The notes: generated by a model from the sequence alone, not told the origin. 64,000 bases of DNA from Pseudocitrobacter sp913778145 (GCA_035726825.1 JALNTX010000008.1:248001-312000); one strand, 5' to 3'. Numbered from the stretch's first letter, positions 1-9,525 are shown. A program made the numbers and translations.

Positions 1-263
1 TCTATCAGTTCCGGGCTAAATACGGTGGCGCGCATCTCATCGAATAAAGCATTGTCCTGTTCATCGACCGGAATGGCGGCAAGCAGGCGGTAGCTCTGCA
101 TACGCAGCGAGCCGGCTTTGTTAATGGCGTGTGCGCTACCCTGCACACCGTCAACCAGGCGGCCAGAGGTGATCATTCCCGCCACGCCGATGGCGGTAGA
201 CAGCAGGACGATGAGTGCCAGTTGATTAACCAGCGTCAGTGGTGTAAACAAACGTTTAAACAT
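1..263 (-). CDS. narX: Nitrate/nitrite sensor histidine kinase NarX (N-terminal part only)
   Basis: The first 87 codons of NarX, cut by the window edge. NarX is an inner-membrane sensor kinase that binds nitrate/nitrite in its periplasmic domain and phosphorylates the regulator NarL. The visible part holds the first membrane segment (about residues 10-32) and the periplasmic P-box helix (NKAGSLRMQSYRLL), the conserved nitrate-binding element with its key arginine. The start is the ATG whose complement ends at 263. It is divergent from narK and the two share the regulatory region between them. The kinase and HAMP domains lie outside the window. Confidence 0.95.
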   Translation of the reverse strand, partial: MFKRLFTPLTLVNQLALIVLLSTAIGVAGMITSGRLVDGVQGSAHAINKAGSLRMQSYRLLAAIPVDEQDNALFDEMRATVFSPELI

Positions 264-573
264 ATACAGCAGGATCCCTGACGGGGTGACTCCCCGGTAG
301 TGGCGTTATTTTCGGCTATCGCCTGGAGTATACCCATACCCCTAAGGAGTTACTCCTTAATTGCCATGATAGTAGAGTCGTTGATGATGCGGGAGTATAT
401 CCTTAACAGCCACGTGAAATATCAGGTCTTTTTACGCAAAAACATCTACTCATAAAGAGTGATGATGTATTTTTGCGCAGAATAATGACGCATTTTCCTT
501 TGATTTATATCAACTTACCTCTCGGTGTAAACCCTAATGTGGCAGGGGTTGATATTAATAATCAGAGGTGTCT
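264..573. promoter_or_regulatory. narX/narK divergent regulatory region with NarL heptamers
   Basis: This 310-base gap holds several matches to the NarL heptamer TACYYMT: TACCCAT (331-337), TACCCCT (337-343), TACTCCT (351-357), a reverse match GGGAGTA (391-397), and TACTCAT (447-453), the last followed at two-base spacing by an imperfect partner as in a 7-2-7 element. Taking the transcription start at about 548 from the FNR site, the clusters sit near -200 and near -93, much as in the E. coli narK control region. The heptamers are seen in the sequence; NarL binding is inferred. Confidence 0.75.
500..513. promoter_or_regulatory. FNR site of the narK promoter
   Basis: TTGATTTATATCAA is a perfect match to the FNR consensus TTGAT-N4-ATCAA. 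Its centre (506.5) would be -41.5 for a start at about 548, the class II position at which FNR activates narK under anaerobiosis. Confidence 0.9.
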
Positions 574-1965
574 ATGAGTCACTCAACTACCCCGGAACGG
601 GCAAGCGGCGCAGTTATTACCGACTGGCATCCGGAAGATCCTGAATTTTGGCAGTCGCGCGGGCACCGCGTCGCCAGCCGAAATTTATGGATTTCCGTCC
701 CGTGCTTGCTGTTGGCGTTCTGTGTGTGGATGTTGTTTAGTGCCGTCGCGGTGAATCTACCGAAAGTCGGCTTCCAGTTTACTACCGATCAATTGTTTAT
801 GCTGACGGCGCTGCCATCGGTGTCGGGCGCGCTGTTACGTGTGCCGTACTCCTTCATGGTGCCACTGGTGGGCGGTCGCCGCTGGACGGCGTTCAGTACC
901 GGGATCCTGATCATCCCTTGCGTGTGGTTAGGTTTTGCGGTGCAGGATACCTCTACGCCGTTTAGTACCTTTATCATTATCTCTCTGCTGTGTGGTTTTG
1001 CCGGGGCGAACTTCGCTTCCAGCATGGCGAACATCAGCTTCTTCTTCCCGAAAGAGAAACAGGGCGGGGCGCTGGGCATTAACGGCGGCCTGGGCAACAT
1101 GGGCGTGAGCGTTATGCAGTTGGTTGCACCGCTGGCGATTTCCCTTTCTATTTTTGCGGCGTTTGGCAGCCAGGGCGTTGAACAGCCGGATGGCACTCAG
1201 CTTTATCTGGCAAATGCGGCGTGGATTTGGGTGCCTTTCCTGGCCATCTTTACCCTCGCAGCCTGGTTTGGCATGAACGAGCTGGCGGCGTCGAAAGCGT
1301 CTCTGCGCGAGCAGCTACCGGTTCTGAAACGCGGCCACCTGTGGATCATGAGTCTGCTGTATCTGGCAACCTTCGGTTCGTTCATCGGTTTCTCTGCCGG
1401 TTTCGCGATGCTGTCGAAAACCCAGTTCCCGGAAGTGCAGATCCTGCATTACGCCTTCTTCGGCCCATTTATCGGTGCGCTGGCACGTTCTGCGGGCGGG
1501 GCTATTTCCGACCGTCTGGGCGGCACGCGCGTGACGCTGATTAACTTCATCATGATGGCCGTCTTCAGTGCGCTGCTGTTTATGACCCTGCCTGCTGATG
1601 GCGTGGGCGGTAACTTCACCGCGTTCTTCGCCGTTTTCCTCGTGCTGTTCCTGACGGCCGGGCTGGGTAGCGGTTCCACCTTCCAGATGATCTCCGTTAT
1701 CTTCCGTAAGCTGACGATGGATCGTGTTAAAGCGGAAGGCGGTTCTGAAGAGAAAGCGATGCGTGAAGCCGCAACCGATACGGCGGCCGCGCTGGGCTTT
1801 ATTTCCGCGATTGGCGCAATCGGCGGCTTCTTTATTCCGAAAGCCTTTGGTACGTCTCTGGAATTAACCGGTTCTCCGGCTGGGGCGATGAAAGTCTTCC
1901 TCGTGTTCTATATTGCCTGCGTGTTTATTACGTGGGCGGTATACGGGCGTAAAACTAAAAAATAA
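574..1965 (+). CDS. narK: Nitrate/nitrite transporter NarK
   Basis: Inner-membrane major facilitator that exchanges nitrate for nitrite and so feeds the nitrate reductase encoded next door. The 463-residue product has the E. coli length and is nearly identical to it. Twelve hydrophobic segments are visible, with the two family nitrate signatures: GFAGANFASSMANISFFFP (about residues 149-167) and the GLGSGSTFQM stretch. I chose the ATG at 574 over an in-frame GTG at 568 because AGAGGTG (564-570) is the ribosome site and known NarK proteins begin MSHS. An FNR site and NarL heptamers lie upstream, and an intrinsic terminator follows. Confidence 0.97.
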   Translation: MSHSTTPERASGAVITDWHPEDPEFWQSRGHRVASRNLWISVPCLLLAFCVWMLFSAVAVNLPKVGFQFTTDQLFMLTALPSVSGALLRVPYSFMVPLVGGRRWTAFSTGILIIPCVWLGFAVQDTSTPFSTFIIISLLCGFAGANFASSMANISFFFPKEKQGGALGINGGLGNMGVSVMQLVAPLAISLSIFAAFGSQGVEQPDGTQLYLANAAWIWVPFLAIFTLAAWFGMNELAASKASLREQLPVLKRGHLWIMSLLYLATFGSFIGFSAGFAMLSKTQFPEVQILHYAFFGPFIGALARSAGGAISDRLGGTRVTLINFIMMAVFSALLFMTLPADGVGGNFTAFFAVFLVLFLTAGLGSGSTFQMISVIFRKLTMDRVKAEGGSEEKAMREAATDTAAALGFISAIGAIGGFFIPKAFGTSLELTGSPAGAMKVFLVFYIACVFITWAVYGRKTKK

Positions 1966-1984
1966 GTATGACTTTTTGATTATC

Positions 1985-2011
1985 AGGCGCGAGGAATCGC
2001 GCCTTTTTTTT
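1985..2011 (+). terminator. Intrinsic terminator of narK
   Basis: An eight-base-pair GC-rich stem (1985-1992 with 1997-2004) and four-base loop are followed by a run of T. Confidence 0.92.
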
Positions 2012-2051
2012 GTTTTGATAAAAGGCGGTATGACGAACAATGAAAATCATC

Positions 2052-2058
2052 TACCCCT
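2052..2058. promoter_or_regulatory. NarL site upstream of narG
   Basis: TACCCCT matches the NarL heptamer. It lies about 195 bases before the start predicted from the narG FNR site, which is the known position of the essential distal NarL site in E. coli; IHF bending brings it to the promoter there. Confidence 0.7.
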
Positions 2059-2201
2059 TAATACCATTAACATCTTTACACGGGATGTTAAATCGCAAAA
2101 ATTATATAAAAATCCTTATAAAACAGTCAATTAAAAAACAAAAAACATTACCACTAAGGTGGTATATGTAAAATTCCGTGTGATTACTAAGCCGTTTCAT
2201 C

Positions 2202-2215
2202 TTGATCCCCATCAA
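2202..2215. promoter_or_regulatory. FNR site of the narG promoter
   Basis: TTGATCCCCATCAA matches the FNR consensus in both half-sites. It is centred 41.5 bases before a start at about 2250, giving a leader of roughly 57 bases before narG. Confidence 0.88.
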
Positions 2216-2306
2216 TTCCCTTCTTCTTTCAGAGCGTTAATTTCGCTGCAAATTCAGCAATGTCGATTTATCAGAGAGCCGACAGGCTCCAAACAGGAGA
2301 GACCCG

Positions 2307-5300
2307 ATGAGTAAATTCCTGGACCGGTTTCGCTACTTCAAACAGAAGGGTGAAACTTTTGCCGATGGGCACGGACAGATTCTGAATACCAACCGGGATT
2401 GGGAAGATGGATACAGAAGCCGCTGGCAGCATGACAAAGTCGTACGTTCTACCCACGGGGTGAACTGCACCGGTTCATGCAGCTGGAAAATCTACGTAAA
2501 AAATGGCCTCGTGACCTGGGAAACCCAGCAGACCGACTATCCGCGCACCCGCCCGGATCTGCCTAACCACGAGCCACGCGGCTGCCCTCGCGGCGCCAGC
2601 TACTCCTGGTACCTCTACAGCGCCAACCGCCTGAAATATCCGCTGATGCGTAAACGCCTGATGAAAATGTGGCGTGAAGCGAAAGTGCAGCACAGCGATC
2701 CGGTTGATGCATGGGCGTCCATCATTGAAGATTCTGATAAAGCCAAAAGCTTCAAACAGGCGCGTGGTCGCGGCGGTTTCGTGCGCTCCTCCTGGCAGGA
2801 AGTGAATGAGCTGATTGCAGCGTCAAACGTTTACACCGTCAAAACCTACGGCCCTGACCGCGTAGCAGGCTTCTCGCCAATCCCGGCGATGTCGATGGTC
2901 TCTTACGCCTCCGGCGCGCGTTATCTGTCGCTGATTGGCGGCACCTGTCTGAGCTTCTACGACTGGTACTGTGACTTACCGCCAGCGTCGCCGCAGACCT
3001 GGGGCGAGCAGACGGACGTACCGGAGTCTGCTGACTGGTATAACTCTAACTACATCATCGCCTGGGGCTCTAACGTGCCGCAGACGCGTACCCCGGATGC
3101 CCACTTCTTCACTGAAGTGCGTTACAAAGGGACCAAAACCGTAGCCATTACCCCGGACTACGCTGAAATCGCCAAACTGTGCGATCTGTGGCTGGCGCCG
3201 AAGCAGGGTACCGACGCCGCGATGGCGCTGGCGATGGGCCACGTGATGCTGCGTGAATTCCACCTCGACAAACCGAGCCAGTACTTCACCGACTACGTTC
3301 GCCGTTACACCGACATGCCAATGCTGGTGATGCTGGAAGAGCGTGACGGTTACTACGCGGCGGGCCGTATGCTGCGTGCCGCCGATCTGGTCGATGCGCT
3401 GGGTCAGGAAAACAATCCGGAATGGAAAACCGTCGCCTATGACGAACAGGGTGACATGACCGCGCCAAACGGCTCTATCGGTTTCCGCTGGGGCGATAAA
3501 GGTAAATGGAACCTCGAACAGCGTGACGGTAAAACCGGTGAAGACGTACAGCTGCGTCTGAGCCTGCTGGGCAGCCACGATGACATCGCGCAGGTTGGTT
3601 TCCCGTACTTTGGCGGCGAAGGCACCGAGCACTTCCAGAGCGTTGAGCTGGAAAATATCCTGCTGCATAAACTGCCGGTAAAACGTGTTCAACTGGCCGA
3701 TGGCAGCACCGCGCTGGTGACCACTGTCTATGACCTGACGCTGGCGAACTATGGCCTGGAACGCGGTCTGAACGATGAAAACTGCGCCACCAGCTACGAC
3801 GATATGAAGGCTTACACCCCGGCCTGGGCGGAGAAAGTGACGGGCGTTTCCCGCGCGCACATCATCCGCGTTGCGCGTGAATTTGCGGATAACGCCGATA
3901 AGACCCATGGACGTTCGATGATCATCGTCGGTGCCGGTCTGAACCACTGGTATCACCTGGACATGAACTACCGTGGTCTGATCAACATGCTGATCTTCTG
4001 CGGTTGCGTCGGCCAGAGCGGCGGCGGCTGGGCACACTATGTGGGCCAGGAAAAACTGCGTCCGCAAACCGGCTGGCAGCCGCTGGCATTTGCTCTCGAC
4101 TGGCAGCGTCCGGCGCGTCACATGAACAGCACCTCGTACTTCTATAACCACTCCAGCCAATGGCGTTACGAAACCGTCACGGCGGAAGAGCTGCTGTCAC
4201 CGCTGGCGGATAAATCCCGCTATACCGGCCACATGATTGACTTCAACGTGCGCGCGGAACGTATGGGCTGGCTGCCGTCTGCACCGCAGTTAGGCACTAA
4301 CCCACTGCGTATCGCCGAAGAAGCGGAAAAAGCGGGCATGAATCCGGTGGATTACACCGTGAAATCCCTGAAAGAGGGCTCGATTCGCTTTGCGGCTGAA
4401 CAGCCGGAAAACGGTAAAAACCACCCGCGTAACATGTTCATCTGGCGTTCTAACCTGCTGGGCTCCTCCGGTAAAGGCCATGAGTTCATGCTGAAATATC
4501 TGCTGGGTACCGAGCACGGTATTCAGGGGAAAGATCTCGGCAAACAGGGCGGCGTGAAACCGGAAGAAGTGGAATGGCAGGACAACGGCCTCGACGGCAA
4601 ACTGGATCTGGTGGTCACGCTGGACTTCCGTCTGTCGAGCACCTGTCTCTACTCTGATATCGTGCTGCCCACCGCGACCTGGTATGAAAAAGACGACATG
4701 AATACCTCGGATATGCATCCGTTTATTCATCCGCTGTCTGCCGCGGTTGACCCGGCCTGGGAATCGAAAAGCGACTGGGAAATCTACAAAGGTATCGCGA
4801 AGAAATTCTCGGAAGTGTGTGTCGGTCATTTAGGCAAAGAAACCGACGTGGTGACGCTGCCAATTCAGCACGACTCCGCCGCCGAACTGGCGCAGCCGCT
4901 GGATGTGAAAGACTGGAAAAAAGGCGAGTGTGACCTGATCCCAGGCAAAACCGCTCCGCACATTCTGACCGTTGAGCGTGACTACCCGGCAACGTACGAG
5001 CGTTTCACCTCCATCGGCCCGCTGATGGAGAAAATCGGTAACGGCGGTAAAGGGATTGCCTGGAAAACCCAGAGCGAGATGGACCTGCTGCGTAAGCTCA
5101 ACTACACCAAGGCGGAAGGCCCGGCGAAAGGCCAGCCGATGCTGAACACGGCGATTGATGCGGCAGAGATGATCCTGACGCTGGCACCGGAAACTAACGG
5201 TCAGGTGGCTGTGAAGGCGTGGGCCGCACTCGGTGAGTTTACCGGTCGTGACCATAAACACCTGGCGCTGAATAAAGAAGACGAGAAGATTCGCTTCCGC

Positions 5301-6050
5301 GACATTCAGGCGCAGCCGCGCAAAATCATCTCCAGCCCGACCTGGTCAGGCCTTGAAGATGAGCACGTTTCTTATAACGCCGGTTACACCAACGTTCACG
5401 AGCTGATCCCGTGGCGTACGCTCTCTGGCCGTCAGCAGCTGTATCAGGATCACCAGTGGATGCGTGATTTCGGTGAAAGCCTGCTGGTTTACCGTCCGCC
5501 GATCGACACCCGTTCGGTAAAAGAAGTGATGGGCCAGAAATCTAACGGTAACCCGGAAAAAGCGCTCAACTTCCTGACGCCGCACCAGAAGTGGGGGATC
5601 CACTCCACCTACAGTGACAACCTGCTGATGCTGACCTTAGGTCGCGGCGGCCCGGTAGTATGGATGAGCGAAGTTGATGCCAAATCGCTGGGTATTGCGG
5701 ATAACGACTGGATTGAAGTCTTCAACAGCAACGGCGCGTTAACTGCCCGTGCGGTTGTCAGCCAGCGTGTGCCGGAAGGGATGACCATGATGTACCACGC
5801 GCAGGAACGTATCGTGAACCTGCCGGGTTCAGAAATCACCAGCCAGCGCGGCGGTATTCATAACTCGGTGACGCGCATTACGCCGAAACCGACGCACATG
5901 ATCGGCGGCTATGCGCAGCTGGCCTACGGCTTTAACTACTATGGCACCGTCGGCTCTAACCGCGATGAGTTTGTTGTAGTACGTAAGATGAAGAACATTG
6001 ACTGGTTGGATGGCGAAGGCAATGACCAGGTACAGGAGAGCGTAAAATGA
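2307..6050 (+). CDS. narG: Respiratory nitrate reductase A, alpha subunit NarG
   Basis: Catalytic subunit that reduces nitrate to nitrite at a molybdenum bis-MGD centre on the cytoplasmic face of the membrane. The 1247 residues equal the E. coli length. The N-terminal FS0 cluster ligands are present: His50, Cys54 and Cys58 in HGVNCTGSC, and a later Cys in GCPRG. The molybdopterin oxidoreductase core follows, then a C-terminal dinucleotide-binding domain. It begins the narGHJI operon and overlaps narH by four bases (ATGA), which suggests translational coupling. FNR and NarL sites upstream imply induction by anaerobiosis and nitrate. Confidence 0.98.
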   Translation: MSKFLDRFRYFKQKGETFADGHGQILNTNRDWEDGYRSRWQHDKVVRSTHGVNCTGSCSWKIYVKNGLVTWETQQTDYPRTRPDLPNHEPRGCPRGASYSWYLYSANRLKYPLMRKRLMKMWREAKVQHSDPVDAWASIIEDSDKAKSFKQARGRGGFVRSSWQEVNELIAASNVYTVKTYGPDRVAGFSPIPAMSMVSYASGARYLSLIGGTCLSFYDWYCDLPPASPQTWGEQTDVPESADWYNSNYIIAWGSNVPQTRTPDAHFFTEVRYKGTKTVAITPDYAEIAKLCDLWLAPKQGTDAAMALAMGHVMLREFHLDKPSQYFTDYVRRYTDMPMLVMLEERDGYYAAGRMLRAADLVDALGQENNPEWKTVAYDEQGDMTAPNGSIGFRWGDKGKWNLEQRDGKTGEDVQLRLSLLGSHDDIAQVGFPYFGGEGTEHFQSVELENILLHKLPVKRVQLADGSTALVTTVYDLTLANYGLERGLNDENCATSYDDMKAYTPAWAEKVTGVSRAHIIRVAREFADNADKTHGRSMIIVGAGLNHWYHLDMNYRGLINMLIFCGCVGQSGGGWAHYVGQEKLRPQTGWQPLAFALDWQRPARHMNSTSYFYNHSSQWRYETVTAEELLSPLADKSRYTGHMIDFNVRAERMGWLPSAPQLGTNPLRIAEEAEKAGMNPVDYTVKSLKEGSIRFAAEQPENGKNHPRNMFIWRSNLLGSSGKGHEFMLKYLLGTEHGIQGKDLGKQGGVKPEEVEWQDNGLDGKLDLVVTLDFRLSSTCLYSDIVLPTATWYEKDDMNTSDMHPFIHPLSAAVDPAWESKSDWEIYKGIAKKFSEVCVGHLGKETDVVTLPIQHDSAAELAQPLDVKDWKKGECDLIPGKTAPHILTVERDYPATYERFTSIGPLMEKIGNGGKGIAWKTQSEMDLLRKLNYTKAEGPAKGQPMLNTAIDAAEMILTLAPETNGQVAVKAWAALGEFTGRDHKHLALNKEDEKIRFRDIQAQPRKIISSPTWSGLEDEHVSYNAGYTNVHELIPWRTLSGRQQLYQDHQWMRDFGESLLVYRPPIDTRSVKEVMGQKSNGNPEKALNFLTPHQKWGIHSTYSDNLLMLTLGRGGPVVWMSEVDAKSLGIADNDWIEVFNSNGALTARAVVSQRVPEGMTMMYHAQERIVNLPGSEITSQRGGIHNSVTRITPKPTHMIGGYAQLAYGFNYYGTVGSNRDEFVVVRKMKNIDWLDGEGNDQVQESVK

Positions 6051-7585
6051 AAATTCGTTCACAAGTCGGCATGGTGCTGAATCTGGATAAGTGCATCGGT
6101 TGCCACACCTGTTCAGTCACCTGTAAAAACGTCTGGACCAGCCGTGAAGGCGTGGAGTACGCGTGGTTCAATAACGTGGAAACCAAGCCGGGTCAGGGCT
6201 TCCCGACCGACTGGGAAAACCAGGAAAAATACAAAGGCGGTTGGATCCGCAAAATCAACGGCAAAATCCAGCCGCGCATGGGTAACCGTGCGCTGCTGCT
6301 GGGTAAAATCTTCGCCAACCCGCATCTGCCGGGCCTCGACGATTACTACGAGCCGTTTGATTTTGATTACCAGAACCTGCACACCGCGCCGGAAGGCAGC
6401 AAAGTGCAGCCGATTGCTCGCCCACGCTCGCTGATTACCGGTCAGCGTATGGCGAAAATCGAGAAAGGCCCGAACTGGGAAGATGACCTGGGCGGCGAGT
6501 TTGAGAAGCTATCGAAAGACAAAAACTTCGAGAACATGCAGAAGGCGATGTACGGTCAGTTCGAGAACACCTTCATGATGTACCTGCCGCGTCTGTGCGA
6601 GCACTGCCTCAACCCGGCCTGTGCCGCGACCTGCCCGAGCGGTGCAATCTACAAGCGTGAAGAAGATGGCATTGTGCTGATCGACCAGGATAAGTGCCGC
6701 GGCTGGCGTATGTGTATTACCGGCTGCCCGTACAAAAAAATCTACTTCAACTGGAAGAGCGGCAAGTCTGAGAAGTGCATCTTCTGCTACCCGCGTATCG
6801 AAGCCGGTCAGCCGACTGTGTGCTCCGAAACCTGCGTGGGTCGTATCCGTTATCTGGGCGTGCTGCTCTATGATGCGGACGCGATTGAACATGCTGCCAG
6901 CACCGAGAACGAGAAAGATCTCTATCAGCGTCAGTTGGAGGTGTTCCTCGATCCGAACGATCCGAAAGTGATTGAGCAGGCGCTGAAAGATGGCATTCCT
7001 CAGGGCGTGATCGAAGCGGCCCAGCAGTCTCCGGTGTACAAAATGGCCGTTGACTGGAAGCTGGCGTTGCCGCTTCACCCGGAATACCGTACGTTGCCGA
7101 TGGTGTGGTACGTGCCGCCGCTGTCACCGATTCAGTCGGCTGCGGATGCGGGCGAACTGGGCAGCAACGGTATTCTGCCGGACGTCGAAAGCCTGCGTAT
7201 TCCGGTTCAGTATCTGGCGAATCTGCTGACCGCTGGCGATACCCAGCCGGTACTGCTGGCGCTGAAACGCATGCTGGCGATGCGCCATTTCAAACGTGCG
7301 GAAAACGTCGACGGTGTGGTAGATACCCGCGCGTTGGAAGAAGTCGGCCTGACTGAAGCCCAGGCGCAGGAGATGTATCGCTACCTGGCTATCGCCAACT
7401 ACGAAGACCGTTTCGTGGTGCCGAGCAGCCACCGTGAGCAGGCGCGTGAAGCCTTCCCGGAAAAAAGCGGTTGCGGTTTCAGCTTCGGTGATGGTTGCCA
7501 CGGTTCAGACAGCAAATTCAACCTGTTTAACAGCCGCCGCATCGATGCTATCGATGTCAGCAGCAAAACGGAGCCGCACGCATGA
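6047..7585 (+). CDS. narH: Respiratory nitrate reductase A, beta subunit NarH
   Basis: Iron-sulfur electron-transfer subunit that carries electrons from NarI haem to NarG. It has 512 residues, as in E. coli. Four ferredoxin-like cysteine groups are visible: CIGCHTCSVTC near the N-terminus, CEHCLNPACAATCP, CRGWRMCITGC and CIFCYPR. In the third group Trp replaces a Cys, the hallmark of the one [3Fe-4S] cluster beside three [4Fe-4S] clusters. It overlaps narG upstream and narJ downstream by ATGA. Confidence 0.98.
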   Translation: MKIRSQVGMVLNLDKCIGCHTCSVTCKNVWTSREGVEYAWFNNVETKPGQGFPTDWENQEKYKGGWIRKINGKIQPRMGNRALLLGKIFANPHLPGLDDYYEPFDFDYQNLHTAPEGSKVQPIARPRSLITGQRMAKIEKGPNWEDDLGGEFEKLSKDKNFENMQKAMYGQFENTFMMYLPRLCEHCLNPACAATCPSGAIYKREEDGIVLIDQDKCRGWRMCITGCPYKKIYFNWKSGKSEKCIFCYPRIEAGQPTVCSETCVGRIRYLGVLLYDADAIEHAASTENEKDLYQRQLEVFLDPNDPKVIEQALKDGIPQGVIEAAQQSPVYKMAVDWKLALPLHPEYRTLPMVWYVPPLSPIQSAADAGELGSNGILPDVESLRIPVQYLANLLTAGDTQPVLLALKRMLAMRHFKRAENVDGVVDTRALEEVGLTEAQAQEMYRYLAIANYEDRFVVPSSHREQAREAFPEKSGCGFSFGDGCHGSDSKFNLFNSRRIDAIDVSSKTEPHA

Positions 7586-8292
7586 TTGAGCTACTCGTCA
7601 TCTCGCGTCTGCTCGAATACCCGGATGCTGCCCTGTGGCAGCATCAGGACGAGGTTTTCGAGGCTCTCGCGTCTTCAGCAAAACTCGACAAAGAGGATGC
7701 CCAGAAACTGGGCATTTTCCTGCGCGATTTGACTGCGCAGGATCTTCTCGATGTTCAGGCGAACTATAGCGAATTGTTCGACCGGGGCCGCGCCACGTCG
7801 CTGCTGCTGTTCGAACACGTTCACGGGGAATCCCGCGATCGCGGTCAGGCGATGGTTGACCTGATGAACCAGTATGAGCAGCACGGTTTGCAGCTGGATA
7901 GCCGCGAACTGCCGGATCATCTGCCGCTGTATCTGGAATATCTCGCTCAGTTGCCGGAAAACGAAGCCATCGGTGGGTTGCAGGATATTGCGCCGATTCT
8001 GGCGCTGTTAAGCGCGCGTCTGACCCAGCGTGAAAGTCATTATGCGGTGCTGTTTGATACGTTGCTGAAAATGGCCAACAGTCAGGTCGACAGTCATAAA
8101 GTGGCAGAAAAAATCGCTGATGAAGCGCGCGATGATACGCCGCAGGCGCTGGACGCAGTCTGGGAAGAAGAGCAGGTGAAATTCTTCGCTGACCAGGGCT
8201 GTGGCGAGTCTGAAATTGCGGCTCACCAACGCCGGTTTGCGGGGGCTGTCGCGCCGCAATATCTGAATATCTCTAACGGAGGAGAGCGATAA
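7582..8292 (+). CDS. narJ: Nitrate reductase assembly chaperone NarJ
   Basis: Cytoplasmic chaperone of the NarJ/TorD family. It binds apo-NarG, helps insert the molybdenum cofactor and FS0 cluster, and holds NarGH back from the membrane until complete; it is not part of the final enzyme. The product is 236 residues, as in E. coli, and includes the conserved stretch ELPDHLPLYLEYLAQL. It overlaps narH by four bases, and its stop overlaps the narI start (TAATG). Confidence 0.97.
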   Translation: MIELLVISRLLEYPDAALWQHQDEVFEALASSAKLDKEDAQKLGIFLRDLTAQDLLDVQANYSELFDRGRATSLLLFEHVHGESRDRGQAMVDLMNQYEQHGLQLDSRELPDHLPLYLEYLAQLPENEAIGGLQDIAPILALLSARLTQRESHYAVLFDTLLKMANSQVDSHKVAEKIADEARDDTPQALDAVWEEEQVKFFADQGCGESEIAAHQRRFAGAVAPQYLNISNGGER

Positions 8293-8969
8293 TGCACTTC
8301 CTGAATATGTTTCTCTTCGATATCTATCCGTATATTGCGGGTTCGGTATTTCTGATTGGTAGCTGGCTGCGTTATGACTATGGTCAGTACACCTGGCGCG
8401 CGGCATCCAGCCAGATGCTGGATCGCAAAGGGATGAACGTGGCATCTAACCTGTTCCACCTGGGGATTCTGGGTATTTTCGCCGGTCACTTCCTGGGGAT
8501 GTTGACGCCGCACTGGATGTACGAAGCGTGGCTGCCGATTGAAGTGAAACAGAAAATGGCGATGTTTGCCGGTGGCGCAAGCGGCGTGCTGTGTTTGATT
8601 GGCGGCGTGATGCTGTTGAAACGCCGTCTGTTCAGCCCGCGCGTGCGTGCGACATCAACCGGGGCGGATATCCTGATTCTGACGCTGCTGGTGGTGCAGT
8701 GTGCGCTGGGTCTGCTGACGATTCCGTTCTCCGCGCAGCATATGGACGGTAGCGAGATGATGAAACTGGTGGGCTGGGCGCAATCTGTGGTCACCTTCCA
8801 CGGTGGCGCATCCGCACATCTGGACGGCGTGGCGTTAATTTACCGCGTTCACCTTGTGCTCGGCATGACGCTGTTCCTGCTGTTCCCATTCTCGCGCCTG
8901 GTTCACATCTGGAGCGTGCCGGTGGAGTATTTGACGCGTAAGTACCAGATTGTGCGTGCGCGCCACTAA
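8292..8969 (+). CDS. narI: Nitrate reductase A, gamma subunit NarI (cytochrome b)
   Basis: Membrane anchor and quinol oxidase subunit with two b-type haems. The 225 residues form five hydrophobic helices. Haem-ligand histidines His56 and His66 fall in the expected second-helix context (NLFHLGILGIFAGHF), and two more lie in the C-terminal helices (YRVHLVLG and SRLVHIWS). It is last in the narGHJI operon and is followed by an intrinsic terminator. Confidence 0.97.
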   Translation: MHFLNMFLFDIYPYIAGSVFLIGSWLRYDYGQYTWRAASSQMLDRKGMNVASNLFHLGILGIFAGHFLGMLTPHWMYEAWLPIEVKQKMAMFAGGASGVLCLIGGVMLLKRRLFSPRVRATSTGADILILTLLVVQCALGLLTIPFSAQHMDGSEMMKLVGWAQSVVTFHGGASAHLDGVALIYRVHLVLGMTLFLLFPFSRLVHIWSVPVEYLTRKYQIVRARH

Positions 8970-8990
8970 GCGCGCTTAGCTTTGACGACA

Positions 8991-9015
8991 AACCCTGCTT
9001 CGGCGGGGTTTTTTT
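8991..9015 (+). terminator. Terminator of narGHJI
   Basis: Stem 8991-8998 with 9003-9010 around a TTCG loop, then a T run to 9015. Confidence 0.92.
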
Positions 9016-9037
9016 ATGGTCGCGGTGCGGTGTTTGT

Positions 9038-9137
9038 CCCTCACCCTAACCCTCTCCCTGAGGGAGAGGGAATAGTCCGCAGTCGTGGTTAAGTTGAGCG
9101 CAGGTCTTCTCCCTCAGGGAGAGGGCCGGGGTGAGGG
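9038..9137. repeat. Inverted pair of intergenic palindromic repeats
   Basis: Two copies of a CCCTCACCC...CTCTCCC...GGGAGAGGG element (9038-9070 and 9109-9137) face each other. Each contains its own CTCCCTGAGGGAG-type palindrome. Repeats of this kind are scattered between genes in several Enterobacteriaceae. Here they lie between the narGHJI terminator and the tRNA-Tyr repeat cluster, with no coding function visible. Confidence 0.7.
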
Positions 9138-9230
9138 TTGTTTGGACTATCGAAGGCGCTGGAGCGAACGAAGTGACATCACTTACCCGAACAATATGAG
9201 TTTTGCTGGATTTGTTATTTCAGGAAGTGA

Positions 9231-9358
9231 TGGTGGTGGGGGAAGGATGACTCAGCGCTGCGCGCTTCGCCCTTCGGGTCGTTGCCTGCGGCAACGCTTT
9301 CTCGCTACGCTCGAATCGAACCTTGGTCGAAGCTTCTCATCCTTCCCGCATGGGCAGA
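9231..9358 (-). repeat. rtT-like repeat unit: copy of tRNA-Tyr 3' end plus hairpins
   Basis: The unit begins (9231-9248) with an exact copy of the last 18 bases of the tRNA-Tyr gene including CCA. It continues into a stretch with hairpins, for example CGTTGCC/GGCAACG at 9280-9296. It starts 176 bases from the equivalent point of the first tRNA. E. coli tyrT is likewise followed by repeats that start with the tRNA 3' end and give rtT RNA. Transcription on the minus strand as part of the tRNA precursor is inferred. Confidence 0.75.
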
Positions 9359-9406
9359 ATATGAAACGGTATCGATGATTTTAAATTAGGCTTTATCAGG
9401 AAGTGA

Positions 9407-9491
<85 letters not shown>

Positions 9492-9525
9492 AGGGGTAAT
9501 TCAAATTTTGAGGTAATGCTTGAGA

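Noticed and set aside
568..573. GTG start for narK
   Set aside because: It overlaps the ribosome site; the ATG at 574 gives the known N-terminus.
2976..4160. A 394-codon minus-strand frame inside narG
   Set aside because: It is the shadow of a highly conserved GC-rich coding gene; its translation shows no protein-like pattern and has no ribosome site.
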